DNA of 64,000 bases from Palaemon carinicauda (GCF_036898095.1 NC_090746.1:111975339-112039338); one strand, 5' to 3'. Counted from the first letter of the stretch, positions 1 to 11,855 are shown. A program made the numbers and translations. The notes: generated from the letters alone by a model not told the origin.

Positions 1-1
1 A

Positions 2-421
2 GATTGGTCACATCTGGATCTCTACGCATTCCCACCGTTCAAGATTGTCAACAAGGTACTGCAGAAGTTCGCCTCTCACGAAGGGACAAGGTTGACGTTA
101 GTTGCTTCCCTCTGGCCCGCGAGAGAATGGTTCACCGAGATACTTCGATGGTTAGTAGACGTTCCCAGTAGTCTTCCTCTAAGGGTAGACCTTCTATGTC
201 AGCCACACGTAAAGAAGGTACTCCAAAGCCTCCACGCTCTTCGTCTGACTGCCTTCAGACTATCGAAAGACTCTCGAGAGCTAGAGGCTTTTCGAAGGAA
301 GCAGCCAGTGCGATTGCTAGAGCAAGGAGAGCTTCTTCCATTAGAGTCTACCAATCGAAGTGGGAAGTCTTCCGAGTCTGGTGCAAGTCAGTTTCTGTAT
401 CCTCGACCAGTACCTCTGTAG
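2..421 (+). CDS. C-terminal tail of DIRS RT-RNase H protein (partial, copy C)
   Basis: The frame is open from the window edge to 421 and matches, nearly residue for residue, the C-terminal end of the RT-RNase H protein of copy A (around 54530-54951), including DWSHLDLYAFPPFKIVN and SLWPAREWFTE. No catalytic motif falls in this part. It overlaps the recombinase ORF by about 225 nt in a different frame, as in copy A. The real start is upstream of the window. Confidence 0.75.
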   Translation, partial: DWSHLDLYAFPPFKIVNKVLQKFASHEGTRLTLVASLWPAREWFTEILRWLVDVPSSLPLRVDLLCQPHVKKVLQSLHALRLTAFRLSKDSRELEAFRRKQPVRLLEQGELLPLESTNRSGKSSESGASQFLYPRPVPL

Positions 422-1320
422 CTCAAATAGCTGTTTTTCTCTTATACCTGAGAAAAGGACGATCCCTTTCAGCTCCCACTATCAAGGGCTACAGAAGCAT
501 GTTGGCATCGGTCTTCCGGCATAGAGGCTTAGATCTTTCCAAACATAAAGATCTGCAAGACCTCCTTAAGTCTTTTGAGACCACCAAGGAGCGTCGTTTG
601 GCTACCCCTGGATGGAATTTAGACGTGGTACTAAGATTCTTCATGTCAGATAGGTTGGAGCCGTTACAATCAGCCTCCCTGAAAGATCTCACTCTTAAGA
701 CTCTTTTCCTGGTATGCTTAGCCTCGGCTAAAAGAGTCAGTGAGATTCATGTCTTCAGCAAGAACATAGGATTTTCGTCAGAAAAAGCCACTTGTTCGCT
801 ACAACTTGGTTTTCTAGCCAAAAATGAGCTGCCTTCTCGGCCTTGGCCTAAATCTTTCGATATCCCCAGCTTATCGGAGATCGTAGGCAATGAACTAGAA
901 AGAGTCTTATGCCCTGTTAGAGCTCTTAAGTTCTATTTAAAGCGTACTAAACCTTTACAAGGCCAATCTGAAGCTTTATGGTGTTCAGTTAAGAAACCAT
1001 CCTTGCCTTTGTCAAAGAATGCTTGGTCAGACTTTATCAGATTGTTAATACGAGAAGCTCATTCACATCTGAGTGAGGAAGACCGAACTTTGCTTAAGGT
1101 GAAGACGCACGAAGTTAGAGCTGTAACAACTTCCGTGGCCTTTAAGCAAAATATATCTCTGCAAAGTATAATGGACGCAACCTATTGGAGAAGCAAGTCA
1201 GTGTTCGCGTCATTTTACTTGAAAGATGTCCAGTCTCTTTACAAGAACTGCTACACACTGGGACCATTCGTAGCTGCGAGTGCAGTAGTGGGTGAGGGCT
1301 CAACCACTACAATTCCCTAA
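196..1320 (+). CDS. DIRS-type tyrosine recombinase (copy C)
   Basis: 374-residue ORF closely related to the recombinases of copies A and B. It would integrate the circular DNA intermediate of the retrotransposon by strand exchange. Visible active-site boxes are SAKRVSEIHVFS (first Arg), KTHEVRAVTTS (His and second Arg) and ATYWRSKSVFASFYLKD (Trp where many recombinases have His, then the Tyr nucleophile). The frame is closed upstream by a TAG at 169-171, so the ATG at 196 is the first in-frame start. No internal stop is present, so this protein may be intact, though the rest of the element cannot be judged. Confidence 0.85.
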   Translation: MSATRKEGTPKPPRSSSDCLQTIERLSRARGFSKEAASAIARARRASSIRVYQSKWEVFRVWCKSVSVSSTSTSVAQIAVFLLYLRKGRSLSAPTIKGYRSMLASVFRHRGLDLSKHKDLQDLLKSFETTKERRLATPGWNLDVVLRFFMSDRLEPLQSASLKDLTLKTLFLVCLASAKRVSEIHVFSKNIGFSSEKATCSLQLGFLAKNELPSRPWPKSFDIPSLSEIVGNELERVLCPVRALKFYLKRTKPLQGQSEALWCSVKKPSLPLSKNAWSDFIRLLIREAHSHLSEEDRTLLKVKTHEVRAVTTSVAFKQNISLQSIMDATYWRSKSVFASFYLKDVQSLYKNCYTLGPFVAASAVVGEGSTTTIP

Positions 1321-1721
1321 TTCCATACCCTTTTAATCTTTCTCTTGAAATGTTTTTATTGTTGTTTTTTGGGTTGTCCGGAAGGCTAAGAAGCCTTTCG
1401 CATCCTGGTTGATTTGGCGGGTGGTCAAAGTCATTTCTTGAGAGCGCCTAGATTAGGGGTTTTGATGAGGTCCTGTTGTATGGGTTGCAACCCTTGATAC
1501 TTCAGATCCTAGGGGTCGATCAGCATCCTAAGAGGATCGCGAGGCTCCGTAAGGAAGACGTACTTAAAAGGCAGAGTATTTGTTCAAGTCGACTTCCTTA
1601 CCAGGTACCTATTTATTTTGTTTTTGTTATTTTGATAACTTCTAAAATGAAATAAAAACTCTTAGCTCATAAAAGTGTAAACATATATTGCTGGTCTCTA
1701 CCCACCCCCCTGGGTGTGAAT

Positions 1722-1810
1722 CAGCTATATAATCACCGGCTAAGTTAAATATTGAAAAATGTTATTTTGATAATAAAATAAATTTTTGAATATACTTACC
1801 CGGTGATTAT
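1722..1810. repeat. Internal complementary region of DIRS copy C
   Basis: Positions 1760-1810 are an exact reverse complement of the right terminus 2002-2052 (51 nt). Positions 1722-1759 resemble the corresponding part of copies A and B and should be the reverse complement of the missing left terminus. In DIRS elements this region is thought to template circle formation. Its internal joint therefore predicts where the element ends. Confidence 0.8.
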
Positions 1811-2052
1811 AAATTAAAGGACCCTCCCTTCCTCCCCAATAGAGACGCAGTGGGACGAGGAGAAAATTGAGTCTTTGTTTACATTGAGTACTGGGTATCT
1901 GGACGACAGATGGCGCTGTTGGGCACACCCGCAACCTGTGTAGCGATCGCTGGCGAGTTTTTACCGGAGAGTTGTCTGTCGGGCAACAGAGTTGCAGCTA
2001 TATAATCACCGGGTAAGTATATTCAAAAATTTATTTTATTATCAAAATAACA

Positions 2053-3418
2053 TATTATTTTAAACCTTTAATAAAAGATTTTTAGAATAAAACACTTGGG
2101 CAAACTATTATTACTTTCATTTCCAGTAATTATGCTAGGTTTAGCAGTTGAAATACCGTTTATATGAAAAACATTTCCGATGTCTGCAATAAATTACGTT
2201 TGTTCGGTGTTGTTTGTTCAATGTTATTTCTGTGCTAATTATATTATGGATTTTGAGGGGATTTGAGTAACCAAAGGCTGACAAATATGTTTGTTATTAC
2301 AATTGTTTACACTCCAAAAAACCAGACATTTATTTTTCAGTAAATTATTCAGTTCATTTATTTATTATTTCTTAATGACTAATATCAATACAGAAATATG
2401 ACCATTTGATAAAAAAAAGAAAAAAAAACTTAAAGTTGCTACATTCTTCAGGGCATTTTTATATTTTTCTATATAATGCTTGTTGCAAAACTAGTAGTTT
2501 CATGACTGGTGAGGTTTCATCAGTGTAGTTGTGAGGTTGTACTCTATTGTTAAAGAACTATTTAATGCTAGGAAATATTCAAAGTCCACTATCATTGCTG
2601 CTTGTGATTGCGAGCAAACAGTTTGGATTACTACCTAAATATGTTTAGATCATAATAAGTAAGCGTAAATTTGAGTAATGGGTTTGCATATTTCTTTTTC
2701 ATATGATTTTTGGGGGAAATTCTGGATTCTATTGAAACCTTTCAATTTTTTTAGACCTTTTAGCACTAGAGCGGAAACCTGTTGCTTTCATTGGTGAGAA
2801 AAATCCATATAAAGTTAGAAAAAGTGGTAGTCAAGGGGAGATGTTTAAGATTGCAATAGAACTTCAAAGTAGTGGTTTACTTACTAGAATATAATTTTGT
2901 TCTAATAATTCAACAGTTCAGTGGAGTGCATTGCTTGTGTGCAATGCCAAATGTTAATGTCATTAAATAGTTTGTGGAGAAGGTAGCTAGCCAGAGATTA
3001 TGCTCATAGATTTCTCAATTCATTTTAAGCTGTCTTCATTATTACAGTATTGACAGGCCATCAAGTGGGCATTATAACATGTATAACTTTTATATACTTT
3101 TTCTTTATGAAGGATGCTGATATATAGTTTACCTTGTGGATTTTGGGTGTATGGTTTATGATCTTATATTCTTACTTGCATTAGTTACAAACTACGTTAT
3201 ATTTTTGTTATTATCGACATGATTTCTCTTCTTTTGAGTTAAGATGATTTTGCCTTTGCAGTTAATGTAGACTGTAAAAAAGTGTTGCCTACTTGAATTT
3301 GGGTGTTTAGTTGGCTGAGTATACTTTTCACTGGTAGTCATAAGTCTTAGAGGGCAAACTTACACACACAGTCATGCAACTAACTACGCTCTATGTCTTC
3401 ATTAATGTGACGTTCCAG
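2053..3418. other. AT-rich intronic sequence
   Basis: I see no convincing coding region, RNA gene or mobile element here. It is AT-rich, with short A and T runs, and is best read as intron of the host gene. Confidence 0.5.
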
Positions 3419-3626
3419 GCCGCAGTGAAAGGGAATGGTCTGCTCCCCCTAGCTGTGTGTCAGACGGGGGAGCAGAAGACCCAAGCGGGGATGGGCTTGA
3501 ACGGGGCTCTGAGAGCCTGCCTCATTCCCCAGCAAAGGTCTCTCCTGCCCGTGTGACCAGTGCCCCCACGAGCCCTTCGGCAGTCGATGACCCAAGCCTG
3601 GCCCGCAGTGTATTCCGCTCCTCAAA
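3419..3626 (+). CDS. Candidate host exon, Ser/Pro-rich linker, possibly of the FCHO-like gene
   Basis: A GC-rich open stretch stands out sharply from the AT-rich surroundings. It follows an acceptor-like TTCCAG at 3413-3418. In the frame containing 3457 it encodes a low-complexity linker with motifs such as EWSAPPS, HSPAKVSPARVTSAP and TSPSAVDDPSLAR. Two donors are possible: GTGTAT at 3608 (exon 3419-3607, phase 1, directly compatible with the exon at 49470) or GTGTAG at 3627 (phase 2). Ser/Pro linkers are common between the F-BAR and mu-homology domains of muniscins, but this sequence itself is not diagnostic. The polypyrimidine tract is weak. It could be an alternative exon or an exon of another gene. 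Confidence 0.45.
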
Positions 3627-6600
3627 GTGTAGGGTTTACCTGCCTCATTTATGCCATTCTTTTGCAACTTTCTTTTGCTTTCCTTATTATTGCGGTATGA
3701 TGAAGAATTGGTTTATTGTTCTGCGGATACAGGATGAGAAAGTATACAGTGCTACATGTTTTCCATATTACTGATGTCTTTAGTTTGTTGATATGCCATT
3801 ATGACACTGCATGGAGAATGCACATAATGAAGTGTTACAAGTGATGCTGAGAAGTTGAACAATAAAGTATTCTTCTGAAAACCAGTTAAATGATACAAGA
3901 AACTTGGATGGTTGAAATGAAAGGGGGCTATGTTGAATTTTATGCCTGAAAACTTTTGAATAAGTCATTAGATAGTTTGTAAAGGAAAATGGAGTTGGAA
4001 GAAATCCATTACTGTTTAACCATCCAACTTTCTGCACTTTAATGTCATGTCTGGATGTGGTTTAAGCTTTATTTCATCCATATTACTTCTTTATCTATGA
4101 TTGGTTGCTGCATATGTAACACTACAAATGCTACTTATTGGATGAAAATAAAAGATAAACGCTAAAGTTCAGTTTTCTTCTTTGCAAAATATATTGTAAT
4201 CACAGCTTGCTTTTTCTGTATTTGAGGCACCTTTGATTTTTGCTGTGAAGCTCGCACTGAGAGAGTCTGTTTTGTTAGTTTTTTAATCGCAATCTTAATT
4301 CTGATGTTGAATTAATTCTTGATAAATAAATTTTAAGTTGAACATAGCACTTATATCCACATTTACAAAGGACGAACAGCTTTTTTTCATGCTAAAAGTA
4401 TGAGGGCAATGATTTATTGTTAGTGAGCTGTTGTTAGACATGACATTAAACTTTATGATTAAGAGCATTACTTTCCAGCTAGGCTTAGTGGGTGCAGCAA
4501 GTGCTATTTTGTGTGTATGTTCTGGGAGTGCTTTAGCATTGCGTAGTGGAATATTGGCTTCTTTTCTTCCCATTCCCAAACATCTTGGGCTGATCCAGCA
4601 GTACTTGGTGTTATATGAATGTTTCTATTTTACTTTTCATTTCAACAAATATCCATAGAATATTTAGTCATGCTCACGTAACATGTTTTTTTTGGAATAG
4701 CAAGACACATTTGTTAGTTTTTTCTGAGCAGAATTCAAGACTTATTCAAGACTTAAATACTGGCTTTTTAGGGTTGCAATAGGATACAGTGTCGATAAGT
4801 AGCTTGCATGTTGGTCAGTTTTTACTGGATAACTGCTGGATCTAACCTGCCCATGTTGTTTTTTACTGTGTAACTAGTCCTCTGTAAATTTTTCCAGCAA
4901 AGTACACACAGCTCATGATTAACTACTGCCACTTGAACATGATTTCCCCTTCAAAGATTACTTCTTGAATTCCAATCCGACTTTCTTTTTGTCCGCATCA
5001 AGGTCATACGTTCATTTAATTTTTCATGTTGATAAAAAAAATATGGAAAGGGAAGTGGCTGGCTCAGATTCAGAATGTAATATTCTTCGCTGAAGTTTTG
5101 GTTGTAGAATTGATCTACATTTAGATGACGTTTATATTTTTATAATTTCGGATATAAAATTATTTGTTTCAACGCGTAGATAATTTTTCAAACTGATCAT
5201 TAAAATTTCAAGTGCACAGTGAACTATGACATGGTGGGATGGAGTGCTTTTGTAGGCTTAATTTCTACTCGTTCTAGTAATAAAGGATATACATAGAAAG
5301 ATCGATGGCATTAGGCTATGCTGTATTTTTGAAAGAATAGCAGTAGTTAGCATAATCATGGTGTATATGCTGTAATTGTAATAAAGTAGAACAGAATAAC
5401 ATCTGGTGAGAGCATTTGTGATAATTTCAGTACAGTATTTGCAATTTTAAGTTTTTTTATACAGTATTTTATGAGATTCTTGAGTTTTTAGAGAAATGTC
5501 AACTTATTTTGAATAAACAAGATGTGGTGATCAAGTTTCTGTAGGGGACATCCCTTCATTGCCTTAGAAGTCTGTACTCAATTTAACAATTACTCTATGG
5601 TGTTTAGTTTTTAATCTATATAACTAACTTTGTAGCTCTTAAAGAATCGTAGAAATGTTCACTAACAGATCTAACATTTATATTATTTGCATTGTGTCAT
5701 TACAGTAATTTTAAGATCAGCATTGAAAACTCATTCTTTGAAATGATATCATTGTTCTATTACCCAAGTAAATTATTTGAAGTTATTGTGAGATTTAGTG
5801 TTTAAGAACTTTACTTGTTGAAAGAAGTTTTGACAGTTTTAGTGTGATGAATACGTAGTCCATGAAAGTGAAAAGAAAATAATTGAATAAATATCTGTTG
5901 CTTAGTGTTAGAAAAGACAGCTTTCATTTATTTTAGGTAGAAAATTTAGACATTTCGTTTGGAAAGGATTGAATAATTAACAGAATACATGGAATTATAT
6001 TGTTAACAATTCTGTGTCAGTGGTGAAGAATAATATGATTCGGCATCTTTAGTGTTTAGACAATTTCTAATAGAGCTATGACCTTGAAAATATATTGAAC
6101 AGTTACTATAATTTTATGATCTGTGGCATTTTTTGTTTGGAACATAAAGTGACAGTGAGCTGTGTGTGCAAAGTTGACATCATTTGCAACAGCAGTAACC
6201 ATCAGCACAGTCTTCTCTTTCAGTGACGTTAACGGGAGGGACTCCAGTAATATCCTTTGGTGGGTACAGTCCCGGCTGTCAAAAATTTGCGGCTCGTTTT
6301 GTATGCTCTGCCCTTATGTATAGAATACATGAAGTAACAAGAGCAATTAGATTTGTGAAGTATTGCAAATTGTATTAATAGTTCATATTCAAATTTGATA
6401 AGATTGAAAGATCTCATGTTACTTCCTGTAGCCAAGTCTTTATTCGCGTAGTAGTGATATCAGTACAGTACAGGCTTCTTAGATGTTGGTCACGGTAGTG
6501 CAGAATATTTTGATGTGTCAGATAGACAGTAATATAATTTTAGATCATTAGTCAGTTTTGTCAATGCTCATGACTGCCACAGAGCTTACCAAGACTCACT

Positions 6601-7016
6601 ATCAGCCTTTATACCTGGATTTTAGAATACCTAAAATGTTAAGATCCATTTAAACTTTTATTTTTTCTCCTTTTTTTTTTCAAGTTGATCACGCAGTAGA
6701 ATTTATGAAGTTTCTGCCTGATGAACACTCATCTTCACATCTCAGATTATCTATTTAAAAATACCTATCATGTTCTATAATGACATACTGTATATGTTGT
6801 TTCCTTAATCTCATTTTCCTTTTTAGATGCTAAACCCTTCTGCGGCTTTTCATTTATATAGGTCTCTTATTACAGGATTTAATGAAGATTTAGATGCATA
6901 TATTATCTTTAATGTGCCACAGTAACTGTTGAATTCAAAGAAAAATATTTTGATTAAGCCACTCTAAAGTCTGCAGGAAAATTTAAGGATTAAAAGTGAA
7001 TCGACAGTAACTATAC
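3627..7016. other. AT-rich intron, no recognised gene
   Basis: Short open frames here lack family similarity or codon structure. A possible 36-nt microexon at 6224-6259, after a good acceptor (TCTTCTCTTTCAG), is discussed among the findings but not called. Confidence 0.5.
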
Positions 7017-7202
7017 TCAATTCTTTTTAATGTGGCGCATTTGCTCTTACTCGCACGGGTGCCCTTTTAGCGCGGAAAAAGTTTCCTGTTAGCTGATTGG
7101 TTAGAATTATTTTGTCCAACCAATCAGCGAATAGGAAACTTTTCCAAGCTAAAAGGACACCCCTGCAAGTCAGTGCCAATGCGCCTCATTGAAAAAAATT
7201 GA
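7017..7202. mobile_element. Foldback MITE
   Basis: A 186-bp near-palindrome. The left arm begins TCAATTCTTTTTAATG and the right arm ends with its imperfect complement. Both arms carry GGCGCATT, CCTTTTAGC, GGAAA and a CAAT-box-like GCTGATTGGTT in mirrored order, around a small central loop near 7110. There is no coding capacity. The target duplication is unclear, so the superfamily cannot be assigned. Confidence 0.7.
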
Positions 7203-9226
7203 CTGTAGATTGTCATTTACAGTACAGTATACAAAATATCTAAAAGTTAGTTTAAATTAATTTTTAAAGTTTTATTTTGTAATGCATCCTAGAATGTTCT
7301 TTTGGCTAGTATTTTGATCAGACTTCAAGGGTCTAACATTTCCTTTTACAGTTATGCAGAGTGAAGTGTGGCGGGGTGGTTTGTGCTGTTCCGTGTAAGG
7401 TTTTGAAGTACAGTGCTGTTATTTATATTAATCATTTGAGTTCACTTGATTGTGGGATAAATGCTCCACTTTTTGGTTTGTTTGTCATTGGGTAATGGTA
7501 AATGCTGAACACTTACTAAACTAATGTGCAGAAGACATATATACCTGAATTTACTTTGGTCATGATTATGTGTGGCTGTGGTTAACAGGTTAACACAAGA
7601 GTGACAGTTGAACTGTTTAAAATTACTTGTGTACTCTAATGCTAGTTGCCTCCCTTTATAAACTCTGCATCCTTAGCTTTCATTTCAGTTCTGTTATTGA
7701 GTGTTTTCACAACCCTTACATAGAAGTAGACTTGCATTGTTTCTCTTCTGATTGTTTATGTATTTGTGATATGTTATTTTTTCAATTTGAAATACTTTCC
7801 TGTAAAAGACTCGTTCCAGCCCCATTCAATGGAGCATGGGTAATATATTCACTCAGTATCAGAGGCTTGTGCTTGATTACAAAGAAAAAATGCAAATTAC
7901 TTTTTGTATCTTCATATTTAGTGCGGTCTCTTCACTTTATACCTGATTGTGCAGAAAGCATGTGTGGGGGTACCATCACGTCTGTGATTAAGGTGAATAT
8001 AGTTAGACTGTTCACGTTATATTGTGAATGTTCTAAGTTCTGAAATTTTCATAAAAACTAAATAGATTTTACTTGAGGTTGAACAGTCACATAAATCTAT
8101 TTTTAGTTGTAATCCATTGAAAAGGAGAAGTTTGAAATTCAAGAAGCGAAGAGAAGCAGGTTTCCGTGTGAAGAGCTACTATTATCGCTTGATATTTGTT
8201 TTATGCAATTTATGAATATCTTCAATATGATTATTTTGTGAGTGGCATGTTGTATATATGAAATTTTATTGCATTCATTGAGTTTGCTTGTAGGGCATAA
8301 GATATGAAATTTTTCCACTTTCGGTGTGTAAATACTTCAGAGATCTGTTTTAAAAGGTAAATAATTTTCTGATATCGGTCAAAACACAGAGACTGCAGGA
8401 GCTCTGAGGAACTTTAGGCCGTCAATAGTTTTCCTATAGAAGCAATCATATTATTCACCAATTGATGGAAGAGGATCTTTATTTAGGACTTTTTTTCCTG
8501 ACAACTACTGCATAGTGACCACTTCTGTGGTAAGAGGACAGTTTTGTGACCATAGTGATGATGGTGAGTGATTTTTATTGTTCATCCAGGATTTTGATAT
8601 CTGGAGACATTTTGTGATTAATATTTTACATGTATTGTGTGTGTTTTTATTTGATTTCTTTAACCAAACAAAGACTAGCAGCTGCGCTGAAGCTTTTTAA
8701 CCCGTGTTTATATTCTTGCCTGTCTATATGTTTGCATTTACTGGTAAAACTGTTGTTGCTTTCAACCTTACCATTTGCAAAATACTGTTGGTGCAATTTT
8801 GTATATCCGTGGAAAATTAATGGAAAAATTTCTTCAACTTTTGGAAGGCGTTTAACCTTGAACGGGATTTCATAGAGTGATTTTCTGGACTTTTTCTTAA
8901 TATATTTTGTGAGTAGTTAATATGCATAACTTTATGTGTGTTCTATTTATCTTTTGAATTTTGCTCTACTGTATTACGATATTGATGATAATAAGAATGA
9001 TGAGGATAATACAGTAATGATAATTATTTCCATGAATCTGCTTGAAAAAGGAAAAGATTCAGCAACCAATTTAGAGATGAAAATACCATTCTCTGGATGA
9101 AAGCCATTTTGTCCCTGACAGTTAGAGTAGGCAATGGAAAGATTGGGTGTGAATATGACTGCATGTATATCATTGGCTATTTTAACCTCATGCTTTTAAA
9201 GATATACCTATCAACAAAACACTTAT
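7203..9226. other. AT-rich intron, no recognised gene
   Basis: Two open frames (7627-8043 and 8630-8875, plus strand) have Cys/Leu/Phe-rich low-complexity translations typical of chance frames in AT-rich DNA. I recognise nothing in them. Confidence 0.5.
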
Positions 9227-9335
9227 TAGCTCACTGGGATGGTGAGGTTTCAGTGACCAAAGGAACTAATGAGTTTGAGCGGAACTCGAACCCCAGTCTA
9301 GCGATCACCAGGCAAGGACGTCACCAAGAAGCCAC
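9227..9335 (-). mobile_element. tRNA-derived SINE, head portion only
   Basis: Read on the minus strand, this is a tRNA-like head with a good B box, GGTTCGAGTTCC, at 9281-9292, followed by CTCAAACT(C/A)(G/A)TTAGTTCCTTTGGTC, and ending GAGCTAA near 9227. It aligns with the head of the full copy at 9348-9643. The body and tail of the SINE are missing. Confidence 0.7.
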
Positions 9336-9347
9336 CAGAACCCTTAA

Positions 9348-9643
9348 CGGTGTAGAGACTGCTCATGAATGGCAGAGGCAAGAGACAGTGACATTGCCCT
9401 AGAGACTGACCATATATACATATGATCAGTGCCCATGCCCCTCTCAACCCAAGCTAGGACAAGGGAGGGCTAGGTAAATGCTGCTGATGACTCAGCTGAT
9501 AGAAATATAGGCTCTCCCAAATCCCCCATCCTTAGCTCACAAGTATGGTGAGGTTGCACCGACCAAAGGAACTAGCTAGTTTGAGCTGGACTTGAACCCC
9601 AGTCTGGCCGATCACCAGGTAAGTACGCTACCAAAATGCCAGA
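9348..9643 (-). mobile_element. tRNA-derived SINE, near full length
   Basis: The minus strand shows a tRNA-like head with B box GGTTCAAGTCC at 9588-9598 and an upstream stretch suitable as an A box. The body then runs through GAGCTAAGGATGGGGGATTTGG, a CTGAGTCATCAGCAGC segment and CTAGGGCAATGTCAC, and ends with GCCATTCATGAGCAG near 9350. I believe this is a family widespread in decapods; that is from memory and unchecked. Transcription would be by RNA polymerase III and mobilisation by a LINE in trans. Confidence 0.7.
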
Positions 9644-9659
9644 TCTTTAGACTGAAAGG

Positions 9660-10780
9660 AGTCCTTACTTCCTTATAGGCAGAATTAACTATGCTCATAT
9701 GTAGCTTTGAGTTATCTTGCCCTCAGCTGGAAGTGAGACCCCTTCTTTGGAATGTGGCCAAAGTCCTCATTCCCTGAAAGGAGCTCCCCATGAACTGTTG
9801 CCGAGTGTTAGATAGTGAATTAACCCTCAAACTGTTGCCGAGTGTTAGATAGTGAATTAACCCTCAAAACGGTCTTCCATCTCCCCCTAGCCTCTGCAAA
9901 GAGGTTCAGAGAGTTGCGAGGTCTCTCCTAAGACATCTCCCTTTCAAAGGGATGGAGGCAGGTTACTCTGTTTCGTCCATGGTTTTATCACTAAGACTCA
10001 AAATCCAGCTGTAGTGGACTCTAGGTTCGGCCCCTTCTGGATTGCTAGTCTACGGGAAATAAACAATGACATGGATCAACTGTTATTGTCCTGTAAGATT
10101 GCTAATGCACTACCTTAATTGTACAAGACAAGCTCACCTACACAACAACCAGGTGCTTGTCAGCACTGGCAGGGTCAAGAGGAAGGTTACGAGAAACACA
10201 ATTTTATCTGGGATCAGGTAGGTCATTGACCGTGCCCTCACTCCTTCCTCCCATCATCAAGAGCGACAACCCAGAGCTCATGATGTCTGGGGTATAAACA
10301 TGTGCCTGGTGTTCAAAAGCAACTTCTCTGTGTAGCAGGTGTCACAAATTGGCATATGGAAGTGTCTGATGACCTTCACCGCCACTACCTGCAAGACATG
10401 ACAGATACACAAGTACCTGGACGCATTTGCTCTAGGCCGTGGCCGCTTAGCTTGTGGTTTAGCTTCCTTAACTCCTTACAGGACAATTAGCAGTTGAAGG
10501 CCGAGGTTATGAATTTAAAGGAATGACTGGCCTTTCCTTTTCTTCCTCTTTCCCTGGGTACAGTATCCAAGGCCCTGCAAGCTGGCTCCCATCAACTGCA
10601 GGTAAGCCCAATTTTTGCAATTTGCTTGAATATTTTTTGGTTCCCACACAAATACATATTCCATCACATCTCCAATCTCCTGGTGAGGGGGAGTTGGGGA
10701 ATATAGGTCTCAGTATGTACTGTATGTCAAACCTGAGGTTATACAGAAACCTAGATATAGTCAGAGAGTGGTCCTTTACT
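9660..10780 (+). pseudogene. Decayed DIRS-like tyrosine recombinase (family 2 relic)
   Basis: The translation keeps recognisable recombinase blocks across broken frames. One near 9725-9920 reads approximately WNVAKVL...ELTLKTVFHLPLASAKRFRELRGLS, aligning with WNLDVVL...DLTLKTLFLVCLATAKRVSEIHAFS of copy A. Another near 10270 reads RAHDVWG, matching the box with the catalytic His. A 37-bp unit is duplicated in tandem (9794-9830 and 9831-9867). Nucleotide similarity to 23700-24300 shows it is a second copy of the element at 14432-24961. No functional frame remains. Confidence 0.65.
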
Positions 10781-10781
10781 C

Positions 10782-11420
10782 ATTTAAGTTGATGATATGC
10801 TGATCCATGGGTTGGAGAATTGGAGCGATATTCGAGGTAAGCCGTGAGCTTGGTTAACTTGAATTCCTCCATCAGTTCGTCTTCGAGGGCTTGAAGATGA
10901 GCAGGAGCATTGTTCATAAACAACAAGGCTTGGAGTAAGAGGTTCTTGTTCATGAGGTACTTTTTGACATCAGGACCAAAAACCTCATATATGCATGTCA
11001 ACAAATCCCTTTTGTTTGACCTCCACATGACATTAAGTTACTTTCCCTGCACAATGCACTTTTTAAAGGCTCGTGGATTATCCGAGTGATACACCAAGAG
11101 AGGTTTTATTTTGTAATCCTTGCTGGCATTAGCACAGAATAGCAAGGTTAGATGGTCTTTCATAGAGTTGTAACCAGAGATAGCCTTCTCTTTTGCAGTA
11201 ATGAAGGTCCTCCTGGACATCTTCCAAAACAGACCAGTCTCATCACAATTGAAAACATATGGCATGTAAGACTCTTAATCCACAAACCTTATAAATTCAG
11301 ACAGAAATGCCTCTACCTTAACATGTCACCATATTTCACAACACTATGGATGCTTTATTTTTCTCTTGAAGTTTTCAAACCAGCTACGACTTACTTTGAA
11401 TGATCCTTCATGGTCTGCTT
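10782..11420 (-). pseudogene. Tigger/pogo transposase relic 1 (central part)
   Basis: Minus-strand fragments encode FNCDETGLFWK (first catalytic Asp), LTLLFCANAS and LLVYHSDNPRAFK, then MNNAPAHLQALEDEL, where the second Asp of the usual DNAPAH motif is changed to Asn. The third Asp region is frameshifted near 10800. An upstream SRSWFENFK-like block near 11375 shows a little more of the N-terminal side. The ends and TIRs are gone. Confidence 0.75.
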
Positions 11421-11855
11421 ACTTAGCTGGTTCATTTATCAAAAGGTCATCATACAAAAAATATGTATTTTCACAAATTATGTTTTCAGTTATTGTAAAG
11501 GCTTCTCATTGATCCATATGTGAAGCTAATTCTTGATGTTATCCAGAATACCCAGTCGTCGTTTCGTCAAAGTCAGTCCCCTTTTTGCTGCATCATGCTT
11601 CCCGATAATTTTTTTTTTTTTTTTTTTTTTTTTTCTTCTAAGGTTATCACATCCTTTCCTTCTTTCATGTTCATTTTGGAGACCATTTTGGAGATACTGA
11701 ACTGTATTCTGTTAACTTGACATGAACAACATAAATCGTTATTCTATAAAGAGCACTTGTTCTCAACTTTATAAAGGTACACTGCCAAAAATGCTCGCAC
11801 AATAACATTAGGTAATGCTGGTATGAGTAATATGGAGAAAGTGAAATACCTGTAG
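11421..11855. other. Spacer with T26 tract
   Basis: Unassigned sequence between two Tigger relics. It holds a T26 run at 11609-11634, which could mark the poly(A) of a minus-strand retroposed sequence. No gene is seen. Confidence 0.4.

Larger units (their letters stand above)
1..2052 (+). mobile_element. DIRS-like retrotransposon copy C, 3' part only
   Basis: The window opens inside a DIRS-like element. It shows the end of the RT-RNase H frame, a complete tyrosine recombinase frame, an internal complementary region and the right terminus, which ends AAAATAACA at 2052. Copies A and B at 50-63 kb have the same order, but C is a diverged subfamily: its terminal core reads ATAATCACCGGGTAAG where A and B read CATGATCATCGGGTAAG. 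The 5' half lies outside the window. After 2052 the sequence becomes AT-rich intron, starting with a T that also follows the right ends of A and B. Confidence 0.85.

Noticed and set aside
6224..6259. Possible 36-nt microexon after a good acceptor (TCTTCTCTTTCAG), donor GTGGGT
   Set aside because: Too short to judge, no family resemblance, and the frame stays open beyond it by chance; only transcript data could support it.
9227..9643. True tRNA gene suggested by B-box-like sequences
   Set aside because: No cloverleaf with paired acceptor and anticodon arms is visible, and the conserved downstream body marks it as a SINE.
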